Position numbers and translations under genes: made by a program | NCBI GenBank assembly: GCA_000169355.1 | Contig: AAXX01000001.1 | Span: 992,001 to 1,056,000, forward strand | Length of the DNA: 64,000 nucleotides | Direction of reading: 5' to 3' | Origin: Flavobacteria bacterium BAL38 | GTDB lineage: Bacteria > Bacteroidota > Bacteroidia > Flavobacteriales > Flavobacteriaceae | The notes under the pieces: generated by a model | What the model was told of the DNA's origin: nothing | The model's database searches: none | Seen by the model: the letters and a program-made list of their open reading frames with translations, nothing else | Shown here: positions 37,654-46,145 of the stretch, one piece after another | How positions within the stretch are numbered: the stretch's first letter is position 1 | Layout of the letters: each line of letters opens with the position of its first letter

Positions 37654-38891
37654 TATTCTTTAAATTTTAATGCTGTTATACTGTCTAATTCTTTCTTTAG
37701 GGGGGCAATATGTGATAAATATTTTTTCTTGTGAGATTCATTCATTGGTTCTGCATTTGGCAATTGTTGTCTTAAAGGATCAACTTGAACTCCGTTTTTC
37801 CAAAATCGATAACAAACATGAGGTCCTGTTGCTAATCCGGTACTTCCTACTTTTCCAATTACTTGTCCTTGTGTAACACGTTGCCCATTTTTTACTAAAA
37901 TTTTAGACATGTGTAAATATTGTGTTGCATAAGTAGAACTGTGTCTTACTTTTACAAAATTTCCGTTTCCAGAAGTGTAACCTGTTCGCTCTACAACACC
38001 AGAAGCAGTTGTTTTAATAGGCGTTCCATGAGGAGCCGCATAATCTGTTCCGTTATGTGCTTTAAAACGCATTTGAACAGGATGAAAACGTTTTCCAGAA
38101 AAACGGGAGGAGATTCTAAAATAATCTAATGGCGCTTTTAAAAACATGCTTTTTAATCCTTTTCCATTTTCATCATAAAAATCTGCATATTTCTGATTAT
38201 CAGAAATTTTATATGGAAATGCGAAAATCTTTTTGCCTTTATGTTCAAAATAAGAAGCTTCTATGCTTTCTACACCAACATAAATAGTATCATCTATAAA
38301 ACGCTCGTTTATTGTAACTGCAAATTTATCTCCTTTTTGTATTTTAAAGAAATCTACTGTATAGGCATAAATATTGGCTAATTTATTAGCTAAACCAGCA
38401 CTAACTCCAGCATTACTTAATGTTTCAGACAAAGAACCTTCAATCTCAGCAGCAACAATTCTTCTTTTTAAAGTTGTAGGTTTTTGTTTATTAGACACAA
38501 CTATTGAATCTCTAAAATCAATAACCGTATAATTAATTTTATCTTCTATATAAATTAATGCCTTTAAGGTGTTCGGTTTCTTTTTATCTAGAAATAAAAT
38601 ATAAGGTTTACCTGCTTTAATTCTTCTAACATTAAAAGAATCTTTTACTTTTTTAGTTACATCATAAATTCTTAAACTGTCTTTGAGCGGGAATTTTTCT
38701 AATATTTTTCCAAAAGTATCACCAGAACGAATTGTATCTCGTACCACTTTGTAATCATTAAAAGTAAATCCATATTCTTTAATAATGGGTTCCTTTTTAA
38801 CTACTGTTTTTTTAGTTTTTTCTGTTTCATCTTTTGAATTACAGGCTGTAAAAAATGTGACAAATATAATGGCTAATACGAAATATCTCAA
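37653..38891 (-). CDS. M23-family peptidoglycan endopeptidase, lipoprotein
   Basis: This 412-residue lipoprotein has a lipobox FFTAC at residues 13-17, a long middle region related to OapA/LysM-like modules, and a C-terminal LytM/M23 domain. The first metal motif [10 protein letters not shown] (H-x-x-x-D) is normal. The second motif, usually H-x-H, reads GPHVCYRFW, with cysteine in place of the second histidine. It should cleave cell-wall cross-links if active. It overlaps pgi by one nucleotide and follows the tryptophan dioxygenase gene by 26 nt. Confidence 0.88.
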   Translation of the reverse strand: MRYFVLAIIFVTFFTACNSKDETEKTKKTVVKKEPIIKEYGFTFNDYKVVRDTIRSGDTFGKILEKFPLKDSLRIYDVTKKVKDSFNVRRIKAGKPYILFLDKKKPNTLKALIYIEDKINYTVIDFRDSIVVSNKQKPTTLKRRIVAAEIEGSLSETLSNAGVSAGLANKLANIYAYTVDFFKIQKGDKFAVTINERFIDDTIYVGVESIEASYFEHKGKKIFAFPYKISDNQKYADFYDENGKGLKSMFLKAPLDYFRISSRFSGKRFHPVQMRFKAHNGTDYAAPHGTPIKTTASGVVERTGYTSGNGNFVKVRHSSTYATQYLHMSKILVKNGQRVTQGQVIGKVGSTGLATGPHVCYRFWKNGVQVDPLRQQLPNAEPMNESHKKKYLSHIAPLKKELDSITALKFKE

Positions 38892-38917
38892 TGTATGTTG
38901 TTTTATGCAAATTGCAG

Positions 38918-39844
38918 TTATTCTCCCCAGTTATCTATTTCTTCTTTTGTCCATAATTCTGGGAAGAAAATTCTTTTTTGGTATTTTGGTAGCATGTATT
39001 TTTTCCAATCACTTCCACCTGTTGCTTCATGATTTCCTGGCACACTTTCAATGTATTTTTTAGCTGCATTAAAATGTCCCATAACCCAAGTAATATTAAC
39101 CGTTACATCATAATGACGCATGGCTGCAACTAATTCCGGATTTTTTTGATCAACTTCTGGCAATTGTTTGAATTTTCTCCACAAGTTAATTGTGTTGTAT
39201 TCTTCCATCCAATCTAAGAACACTTTTTTGTATTTTCTTTCGAATTCTAAGATTAAATACGATTTTTCTCCCGTATGATAATCTTTTCCTGCTGCTTGCC
39301 AATATAAATGTTCGAAAGCATGATCATATGGTGTATTTCTATCAATTGTAGCTCTAAAACGATTATCGATTAAATTAATTAAATCTGTTGAACTGAATTC
39401 AATTAAACGATATTGAGCCGATTGAAAACCACTAGCTGGAGTAAGAGTATTTCTGAATTTTAGATATTGTTCTGGCTCCATACCGTCTTTCATGATATCG
39501 AAAGAAGTCGTTAACATGTCAAAATAGCGACTAATTCTGCCTAATTTTTCAGTAAAATAAGCAGTTGTTGGCTTTTCATTATGGCACAATTGATTCATTT
39601 CCCACAGAATCATTTTAAACAATAACTCATTTACTTGATGGTACATTACAAATACCATTTCGTCTGGCAAAGTGGTTCTTTGTGTTTGAAGGCTTAAAAG
39701 CGCATCTGTTTGAATGTAGTCCCAATATGTAATGGGTTTAGCCCAAAGTAAACCTTCTAAATGAGTAGCGGTATTTTGATTGATGGCTTCAAATTTATCG
39801 TGAAGTTGATTTAATTGATTCTGAATTTTAGGAGTTACTTCCAT
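38918..39844 (-). CDS. Tryptophan 2,3-dioxygenase
   Basis: The 308-residue haem enzyme opens the indole ring of tryptophan to N-formylkynurenine. Family stretches include EMVFVMYHQVNELLFKMILW, the substrate-binding FRNTLTPASGFQSAQYRLIE, and TGGSDWKKYM at the C-terminus. Compared with proteobacterial and animal enzymes these are recognisable but divergent, as in other Flavobacteria. The start overlaps the DUF3108 stop by one nucleotide (TAATG). Later kynurenine-pathway genes are not in the window. Confidence 0.88.
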   Translation of the reverse strand: MEVTPKIQNQLNQLHDKFEAINQNTATHLEGLLWAKPITYWDYIQTDALLSLQTQRTTLPDEMVFVMYHQVNELLFKMILWEMNQLCHNEKPTTAYFTEKLGRISRYFDMLTTSFDIMKDGMEPEQYLKFRNTLTPASGFQSAQYRLIEFSSTDLINLIDNRFRATIDRNTPYDHAFEHLYWQAAGKDYHTGEKSYLILEFERKYKKVFLDWMEEYNTINLWRKFKQLPEVDQKNPELVAAMRHYDVTVNITWVMGHFNAAKKYIESVPGNHEATGGSDWKKYMLPKYQKRIFFPELWTKEEIDNWGE

Positions 39845-40620
39845 TATTTTTCTACTTTAACTTTGAATGAATTTTTTAAACCTTTAAAAGCTTCTAAATC
39901 AGCTTTTATAGAACCTATGGCTAAACTAGCCTTTATACGTATTGGAATTTTATTATCGTCATCTGATATCCAAACCGTTAGACTTTCTTCTTCTTTAAAA
40001 ACTCTACCAGCCTGAACATAGGGTCTGAATATCATACAAGAAATTTTTCCAAATTTAGTACTAATATCTTCTCGGCCTAAAAATTTTAACTTAAACTTCG
40101 TGGTTTCATCATCAAAAAACATATCTATTGCTATAGATTCGCCCACTTTTAATTTATCAATTGAAGGGTGATTTCTTAAATAATAAAATGAAGAAACAAT
40201 ATCTTGAACTTGCTCTGGTGTAGAGAACGTTTTTTCAGTTTTCTTTTTATAATCTTTTACTAAAACGGTATTTTTTTCTTGATTAAAAAAGCCTTCTTGA
40301 TTTTTAGTATAACCACCTTCATCAATTTTTCTAACAAATTGATACGGTTTTCCGGTTTCTTTATCAAAATAACTTTCATAGTTATCTTCCACTTCAAAAA
40401 AGAATTTTGCCATACCTGTTGTCCATCCTTTACCAACAACGTGATGCACTTTTTTGTTGTTTTTAACAGCGTCTTTGATTTCTAGAGTTGCATAGCCAGC
40501 ATTGACCATGCCGTAGTGAATTCTTAGCTTTACCCATTCTCCTGTTGTAAAGGCGTTTTCTTTTTGTACAAATGAATTTGTAAACACAAAAAGAACTAGA
40601 AGCAAGATAATTTTTTTCAT
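39844..40620 (-). CDS. DUF3108 domain protein, exported
   Basis: The 258-residue protein has a signal peptide (residues 1-19) starting at the ATG at 40620; a reading from 40650 adds ten non-conserved residues. The rest matches the DUF3108 pattern: WVKLRIHYGMVNAGYATLEI, YYLRNHP-type and FKLKFLGRE segments, and a C-terminal TVWISDDDNKIPIRIKA. It is predicted periplasmic with a beta-rich, lipocalin-like fold by family analogy. The role is unknown. It is the first gene of the four-gene string ending with pgi. Confidence 0.8.
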   Translation of the reverse strand: MKKIILLLVLFVFTNSFVQKENAFTTGEWVKLRIHYGMVNAGYATLEIKDAVKNNKKVHHVVGKGWTTGMAKFFFEVEDNYESYFDKETGKPYQFVRKIDEGGYTKNQEGFFNQEKNTVLVKDYKKKTEKTFSTPEQVQDIVSSFYYLRNHPSIDKLKVGESIAIDMFFDDETTKFKLKFLGREDISTKFGKISCMIFRPYVQAGRVFKEEESLTVWISDDDNKIPIRIKASLAIGSIKADLEAFKGLKNSFKVKVEK

Positions 40621-40766
40621 ATGTTTAAGTTTTATTTTTAGCGGTAACATATGATATCGCTATTAATAATTTGCGTTTGATTAAGCAAACTTTTTGTTTT
40701 TTGCGATTTCATATTTAGTTCATTTTTTAATGAAAAAGCAAATTCTGTTCCAAAAATAGTAAAACA

Positions 40767-40799
40767 AAAAAACCCAGTCAAAAATATGACTGAGTTTTT
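40767..40799 (-). terminator. Terminator downstream of hppD and the small-RNA candidate
   Basis: CAGTCA and TGACTG arms with adjacent pairing enclose a short AT loop; a T run follows on the minus strand. Confidence 0.75.
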
Positions 40800-40875
40800 A
40801 TGCTATTAACCAACCAAAAAACTATAAATTATGAAAATTTATTACAAAACAAGGCAAACTACCTCCCTGTTTTGC
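40767..40875 (-). ncRNA. Candidate small RNA between hppD and the DUF3108 gene
   Basis: A perfect minus-strand -7 box, TACCTTTG (40881-40888), precedes about 108 nt that end at an ACTCAGTCA / TGACTGGGT hairpin with a T run (40767-40799). There is no good -33 TTTG. The body contains an inner stem (AAAACAGGG/CCTTGTTTT). The hairpin also serves as the end of the hmgA-hppD transcript. Confidence 0.42.
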
Positions 40876-40996
40876 GAGTGCAAAGGTATTAATGTTTTAT
40901 GATATTCTTAGTTAAATTTAAACTTTAACATATTTTTATCAAAAAAACTGCCTTGAAAACACTTTTGTTAAATGAATTGATAATAAATTTTGATTT

Positions 40997-42160
40997 TTAT
41001 AACGTACCTCGCAATTCTTGCTCACGTTCAATCGACTCAAAAAGGGCTTTAAAGTTTCCAGCACCAAAACCTCTTGCACCCATTCTTTGAATAATTTCGA
41101 AGAAAAGTGTTGGACGATCTTCCACAGGCTTTGTAAAAATTTGCAATAAATAACCTTCTTCATCCGCATCAATCATGATACCTAATTTTTGAAGTTCATG
41201 GATGTCTTCCTTAAATTTATCCATGTGATCTTTTAATCTATCAGGAATTGCATCGTAATACGCTTGAGGCGGAGTACTTAAAAACTCGATACCTCTTGCA
41301 CGCATTTGAGCAACGGTTGTTAAAATATCATCGGTTGCTACAGCAATGTGTTGCACACCTTCTCCTTCATAAAAATCTAAATATTCTTCAATTTGAGAAC
41401 GTTTTTTTCCTTCCGCTGGTTCATTGATAGGAAATTTAATTCTTCCGTTACCATTACTCATTACTTTAGACATTAAAGCGGAATATTCAGTAGTAATTTG
41501 TTTGTCGTCAAATGAAAGGAAGTTCACGAATCCCATAACGTCTTCAAACCATTTTACGGCTTCATTCATTCTATTCCATCCTGTATTACCCACCATATGG
41601 TCGATAAATTTTAAACCAACTGGTTCTGGATTGTAATCTGATTTCCATTCACTATATCCTGGTAAAAAGATTCCGTTATAATTTTTACGTTCAACAAAAA
41701 TAAATACTGTTTCTCCGTATGCGCCATAAATACCTGCTCGAACCACTTCTCCATTTTCGTCTTTTTCAACCACTGGTTCAAAATATGGTTTTGCACCACG
41801 TTTAGTAGTTTCTTGAAAAGAAAGACGTGCATCCTCTACCCAAAGGGCAATAACTTTAACACCATCTCCGTGTTTTTTTACGTGTTCGCCAATTAAAGAA
41901 TCACTGTTTAAAGCGGTAGTTAATACCAAACGTATTTTATCTTGCTTTAATACATAAGAAGCTCTGTCTTTAACTCCAGTTTCTAATCCCGCATACGCTA
42001 ATGATTGAAACCCGAAAGCTGTTTTGTAAAAATGAGCCGCTTGTTTTGCATTACCTACGTAAAACTCTACATAATCTGTTCCCATTAAAGGTAAAAAGTC
42101 TTGTGCTCCTTCAAAGATTTTTTCTAATCCGTATTCTACTGATTTTATTTCTTGTGCCAT
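40997..42160 (-). CDS. hppD: 4-hydroxyphenylpyruvate dioxygenase
   Basis: This Fe(II) enzyme converts 4-hydroxyphenylpyruvate to homogentisate in tyrosine breakdown. The 387-residue protein has two vicinal-oxygen-chelate domains. The iron ligands are the histidine in KFIDHMVGN, the histidine in GVQHIAVATDD and the glutamate in FFEIIQRMGARG, and the conserved C-terminal helix GFGAGNFKALFESIE is present. It follows hmgA with the small CCC-motif gene in between, so the three probably form one operon for tyrosine/phenylalanine use. Confidence 0.96.
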   Translation of the reverse strand: MAQEIKSVEYGLEKIFEGAQDFLPLMGTDYVEFYVGNAKQAAHFYKTAFGFQSLAYAGLETGVKDRASYVLKQDKIRLVLTTALNSDSLIGEHVKKHGDGVKVIALWVEDARLSFQETTKRGAKPYFEPVVEKDENGEVVRAGIYGAYGETVFIFVERKNYNGIFLPGYSEWKSDYNPEPVGLKFIDHMVGNTGWNRMNEAVKWFEDVMGFVNFLSFDDKQITTEYSALMSKVMSNGNGRIKFPINEPAEGKKRSQIEEYLDFYEGEGVQHIAVATDDILTTVAQMRARGIEFLSTPPQAYYDAIPDRLKDHMDKFKEDIHELQKLGIMIDADEEGYLLQIFTKPVEDRPTLFFEIIQRMGARGFGAGNFKALFESIEREQELRGTL

Positions 42161-42178
42161 TTTGTTTTTATTTTTTTT

Positions 42179-42622
42179 CTATTTGATAGAATCTACAAAA
42201 GTAGAATCTATATAAAGAGAATCGTTACTATAATTTTGTTCTGTTTGTTCTTCCAAATAAATGGAATCGTTAAACTTTTGATTTTTTATTTCTTCTATTT
42301 TATTATTAACCAGGTCTGAAAAACTAACTTGATAAATAAAAACCGCAAACACAATTACGATAAAATATAATGAAGATAAAATTGTTGTAATTAAACAAAT
42401 AATCTTTGCGATATATACATTTTGTCTACTTTGTGGCGAATATATACTTGGATCTACATCGTATTCTTTAAGACTTTTTACTGAGAGAACTAGCCCTACA
42501 ATTCCTAAAATTAACGAAATAAAAACTATTAATCCACAACAAAATCCTAAAAACATAAGTACTAAAGCAATTACTCCAAGTATTAACGCTGTTGGGTCGG
42601 CTGATAATTTATTATAATTCAT
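42179..42622 (-). CDS. CCC-motif-type small membrane protein (function unknown)
   Basis: The 147-residue protein has two or three hydrophobic helices (about residues 13-48 and 70-100) and a charged, soluble C-terminal tail. It starts MNYNKLSADPTALILG, and FCCGLIVFISLILGIVG holds an adjacent-cysteine pair, as in Flavobacterium proteins named for a CCC motif (only two adjacent cysteines are seen here). Its place between hmgA and hppD, 18 and 0 nt from its neighbours, is conserved-looking, but no role in tyrosine breakdown can be read from it. Confidence 0.65.
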   Translation of the reverse strand: MNYNKLSADPTALILGVIALVLMFLGFCCGLIVFISLILGIVGLVLSVKSLKEYDVDPSIYSPQSRQNVYIAKIICLITTILSSLYFIVIVFAVFIYQVSFSDLVNNKIEEIKNQKFNDSIYLEEQTEQNYSNDSLYIDSTFVDSIK

Positions 42623-43780
42623 TTAGTCTAACCAAGATTGATAATAGGTGTCATCAGCAATATTCATAGCTTCTTCTGTAACCATTAAAGGTTTAAAAGT
42701 ATCTACCATTACGGCTAACTCTAACGTTTCTTTTTTACCAATACTTCTTTCTGCTGCTCCTGGGTGTGGTCCGTGAGGAATTCCCGCAGGATGTAACGAA
42801 ATATTTCCTGGTTTTACATCGTTTCTACTCATAAAATCACCATCAACATAATACAACACCTCATCGGCATCAATATTACTGTGATTATATGGAGCTGGAA
42901 TTGACAATGGGTGATAATCGTATAATCTTGGAACAAATGAACAAATTACAAATGCATTTGTTTCAAAAGTTTGGTGAATGGGTGGTGGTAAATGAATTCT
43001 ACCTGTAATTGGTTCGAAATCGTGAATTGAAAACGCATATGGATAATTATATCCGTCGTATCCAATAACATCAAACGGATGCGAGGCATACACCATTTCA
43101 AAAATTTCGTCTTTTTTCTTAACTTTAATTACGAAATCTCCGTTTTCATTATAGGTTTCTAATTCTTCAGGACGACGAATATCTCTTTCACAAAATGGTG
43201 AATGTTCTAATAATTGTCCGAACCAATTTCTATATTGTTTTGGTGTATAAACTGGCGAATGTGATTCTACGATAAACAAACGGTTATCTTCGGTATCAAA
43301 ATCCATTTTATAAATCATTCCTCTAGGAATTACTAAGTAATCTCCATATTTGAAATCTAAATTTCCTAACATGGTTCTTAGTTTTCCTGTTCCTTGATGA
43401 ATAAAAATTACTTCATCAGAATCTGTATTCTTGTAAAAATAATCGGTCGTTGATTTTCTTGGCGCCGCCAAAACGATATGACAATCCGAATTAGTTAATA
43501 CAATTTTTCTACTTTCTAAAAAATCGTCTTGCGGTGCAACATCAAATCCTCTTAATTTATAAGATTGAATGTTGTTTGCTTTTGCAATTTTAGGTGCAGC
43601 GCTATATTGTTTTCTGATTTCTTTAACCTGTGTAGGTCTTTGTTCGTGATAGGAATTTGTTGACATACCGTCAAAACCCACTGTTCCAAACAATTGCTCA
43701 TAATACAAATCTCCGTTTGGTTTACGGAATTGTGTATGACGTTTGGGAGGAATTGCCCCTAATTTATGATATATTGGCAT
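42623..43780 (-). CDS. hmgA: Homogentisate 1,2-dioxygenase
   Basis: This cupin-fold Fe(II) dioxygenase opens homogentisate to maleylacetoacetate. The 385-residue protein contains RPTQVKE-type N-terminal segments, the iron-binding region HLPPPIHQTFE and the C-terminal LHPAGIPHGPHPGAAE with the histidine/glutamate ligands. It is slightly shorter than human HGD but in line with bacterial members. It is first in the hmgA / CCC protein / hppD operon. Confidence 0.95.
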   Translation of the reverse strand: MPIYHKLGAIPPKRHTQFRKPNGDLYYEQLFGTVGFDGMSTNSYHEQRPTQVKEIRKQYSAAPKIAKANNIQSYKLRGFDVAPQDDFLESRKIVLTNSDCHIVLAAPRKSTTDYFYKNTDSDEVIFIHQGTGKLRTMLGNLDFKYGDYLVIPRGMIYKMDFDTEDNRLFIVESHSPVYTPKQYRNWFGQLLEHSPFCERDIRRPEELETYNENGDFVIKVKKKDEIFEMVYASHPFDVIGYDGYNYPYAFSIHDFEPITGRIHLPPPIHQTFETNAFVICSFVPRLYDYHPLSIPAPYNHSNIDADEVLYYVDGDFMSRNDVKPGNISLHPAGIPHGPHPGAAERSIGKKETLELAVMVDTFKPLMVTEEAMNIADDTYYQSWLD

Positions 43781-43818
43781 TTTTTCTTTTTTTAAAAGTT
43801 CTTAATTAAAATTTTAAA

Positions 43819-43835
43819 CAAGATTAAAAATCTTG
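43819..43835 (-). terminator. Hairpin in the hmgA leader
   Basis: CAAGATT and AATCTTG arms enclose three bases and are followed on the minus strand by TTT and an AT-rich run. It could end the uvrC-patatin transcript or act as an attenuator before hmgA. Confidence 0.4.
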
Positions 43836-43946
43836 CTATAAATCAAAAGAAGTTTTGCTCACTCAGGATTTCTCTTGATGAGGAACTTTAAATGCGAAAG
43901 TAAGTCTGTCCAATTTTTCATCATTACAAATATCGTAAAAAAATAA

Positions 43947-46145
43947 TTAAAACCAAAAACCAACTGAAAACCATGTATAATGATTTCTAGTTTCTGGCGA
44001 CCATGAGTGTTTAATTTCCAATGGCCCTATTACTGTTTCCATCCCGTATCCTAAGGAATAACCCGAATATTTAGGATTTGCAAACCAAGTATCTAATGTG
44101 TCAAAAATATTATTTCCTATGTTTGCAAAATTAGCAATAAAATTAAAATGATGCTTCTTAATAAACTCATAATCTGCTGTTAATGATAATTTTAAGTAAC
44201 TTTCTCCTGCAATACTTAAAAAATCATAACCAAAAAATGGCTTTATATTGTTTACTTGCTGAAAACCATATCCTCCTAAAATAAAATCAAAATAAGATAT
44301 ACTTCGTTCTCCAATAGCAAATCCGCCTTCAGATTGAAGTTTAAAAGTCATGTGTTTGAAAACAGGTTGCGCAAATCCAAAATCTGCTTTAGCGATTGAA
44401 AATCGTTCAAAATTATTCATATAATCAGATGAGTAAACATACGAACGTATTTCAGAGTTAAAATTCCACCCTGTTTTTGGGAAGTATTTTTTATCAAATG
44501 AATCGTATTTTACAAATCCAAAAAGTGATAAATAATTACTGCTTTCAAAAACCGAATTTGTGTTTTGTAGGGTTTCAGACCTTAATCTTAAATATTTAAA
44601 TTCCAAACCTCCTCCTATAGAAAACTTTTGAGCAAATATTGTTTGTAAATAAGCTTGATTACTTAGATCTAAAAAATCGATATTTAAATTATTTATATTG
44701 GATCCAATTGCTAAATCTCTGGTAATAGCACTTGTTATGTTTTTATTAAATGTTGTTAGTTTAGAATTTAAACCAAAACTCCAATAGAAACCATTATCCA
44801 AATAATAATCAAAATTATAACGAATATTATCTCCTAAAATTAAATCTAAAGAAGCAACATCATTCTTTACTAATAATTTTTTTTTGGTATAATTCAACAA
44901 AATTCCACTTTTAAATAAATCATCATAATGCAATCCAAATTTCAAAAATGTATTGTTTTCGTTTTCTTTTAGTTCTAAAATAAGATTATCTCCATCTTGC
45001 ATTTTTTCAAAAGAATAATTTATGGCACTAAAATTTTGAGTAGCATTTAAATTTGAAATTCCCTTTTGTAATTGTTTGTTAGAAATTTTTATATTTCTTT
45101 TAAATTTTAACTTCCCTAAAATATAGGCTCTAGTATAATTATCTAGCTTATTAAAACTAACTTCTTTAATGTAAATAGAATCTTGAACAACCGTTTCTTG
45201 AATTTTTTTTATTTTTGGATTTCCGTAAGGTGCAAGTTCTCTAATAAACTCATTTGCTTTTTGATTCCCTTTGTAAATAATTTCTTTTCCTTTTGCAAAA
45301 TCTACAACAGAATATCCTTTGATATCTGGTTTTATGTAAATATCCGTTTCTTTTTGCTTTCCTTCCATTTTTTCAATCATGGAAAAATTATTAATTTGTG
45401 CTAAAACCGACGTTACTTCTTTTAATTCATCTCTTGTTTTTAATCCGTCCTGAACATCAACACCAATTATAACTTGAACACCTCTTGCCCTTAATTCTTC
45501 TACAGGATAATTATCTACAACACCGCCATCAATTAACAATCTGTCATCAATTTCAACTGGACTATATAATGTAGGGAGAGCACCACTGGCAATAATGCTT
45601 TGAGCCAAAACACCTTTATCTAAAACAATTTTCTCTCCTGTTTCAGCATCTGTAGCAATACATAAAAAAGGAATTGGCAATTGATTAAAATCACGAATAT
45701 TACTTACATGTTGCGTTAATAAAGAAATTAAATTAAAATTATAAAGCCCTTTTGATAATCCTGATGGCAATCCTAATTTAAATTTATTAAAAGGCAGTGT
45801 TAAAGCATAAATTTCATCATTTCGCTTTTCGTAAAACGTTTTAGATTCTCTTGGAGTGTAGTCTTGTAATAAAGCATCTATATCAATATTTGAAAAAATA
45901 GAGTCTAGCTGTTTAGCACTATATCCTGATGCATACAAACCACCAACAACTGCACCCATACTAGTTCCTGCAATATAATCTACTTTAATTCCTAACGAAT
46001 CGATTACTTTTAGCACACCAATATGAGCCAAACCTTTAGCTCCACCACCACTAAGTACAAGTCCTACTTTTGGTCGTGAATTTTCTTGTCCTAAGCTGAT
46101 TTGGATGCAAATTAGTAGGCTTATAAACAAGAATAGTTTTTTCAT
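43947..46145 (-). CDS. Patatin-like phospholipase with C-terminal outer-membrane barrel
   Basis: The 732-residue protein joins a signal peptide (residues 1-19), a patatin domain and a BamA/Omp85-type barrel. The patatin part has the oxyanion loop LVLSGGGAKGLAHIG, the nucleophile GTSMGAVVGG (serine-aspartate dyad) and DGGVVDNYPV. A POTRA-like stretch (about 310-390) precedes the barrel ending WFSVGFWF. It resembles type Vd autotransporter phospholipases such as PlpD. The start overlaps the uvrC stop by one nucleotide (TAATG). Confidence 0.9.
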   Translation of the reverse strand: MKKLFLFISLLICIQISLGQENSRPKVGLVLSGGGAKGLAHIGVLKVIDSLGIKVDYIAGTSMGAVVGGLYASGYSAKQLDSIFSNIDIDALLQDYTPRESKTFYEKRNDEIYALTLPFNKFKLGLPSGLSKGLYNFNLISLLTQHVSNIRDFNQLPIPFLCIATDAETGEKIVLDKGVLAQSIIASGALPTLYSPVEIDDRLLIDGGVVDNYPVEELRARGVQVIIGVDVQDGLKTRDELKEVTSVLAQINNFSMIEKMEGKQKETDIYIKPDIKGYSVVDFAKGKEIIYKGNQKANEFIRELAPYGNPKIKKIQETVVQDSIYIKEVSFNKLDNYTRAYILGKLKFKRNIKISNKQLQKGISNLNATQNFSAINYSFEKMQDGDNLILELKENENNTFLKFGLHYDDLFKSGILLNYTKKKLLVKNDVASLDLILGDNIRYNFDYYLDNGFYWSFGLNSKLTTFNKNITSAITRDLAIGSNINNLNIDFLDLSNQAYLQTIFAQKFSIGGGLEFKYLRLRSETLQNTNSVFESSNYLSLFGFVKYDSFDKKYFPKTGWNFNSEIRSYVYSSDYMNNFERFSIAKADFGFAQPVFKHMTFKLQSEGGFAIGERSISYFDFILGGYGFQQVNNIKPFFGYDFLSIAGESYLKLSLTADYEFIKKHHFNFIANFANIGNNIFDTLDTWFANPKYSGYSLGYGMETVIGPLEIKHSWSPETRNHYTWFSVGFWF

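Larger units (their letters stand above)
40621..40996. other. 376-bp intergenic region with a small-RNA candidate
   Basis: This gap between the DUF3108 and hppD genes contains the DUF3108 leader, a terminator hairpin at 40767-40799 and a minus-strand promoter box TACCTTTG at 40881-40888 with a hairpin-forming AAAACAAGG/CCCTGTTTT pair between. A 23-codon ORF on the plus strand (40831-40902) lies inside but has no supporting signal. Confidence 0.65.

Noticed and set aside
40831..40902. Plus-strand ORF of 23 codons between hppD and the DUF3108 gene
   Set aside because: There is no promoter box or ribosome signal on that strand; the minus-strand small-RNA reading fits better.
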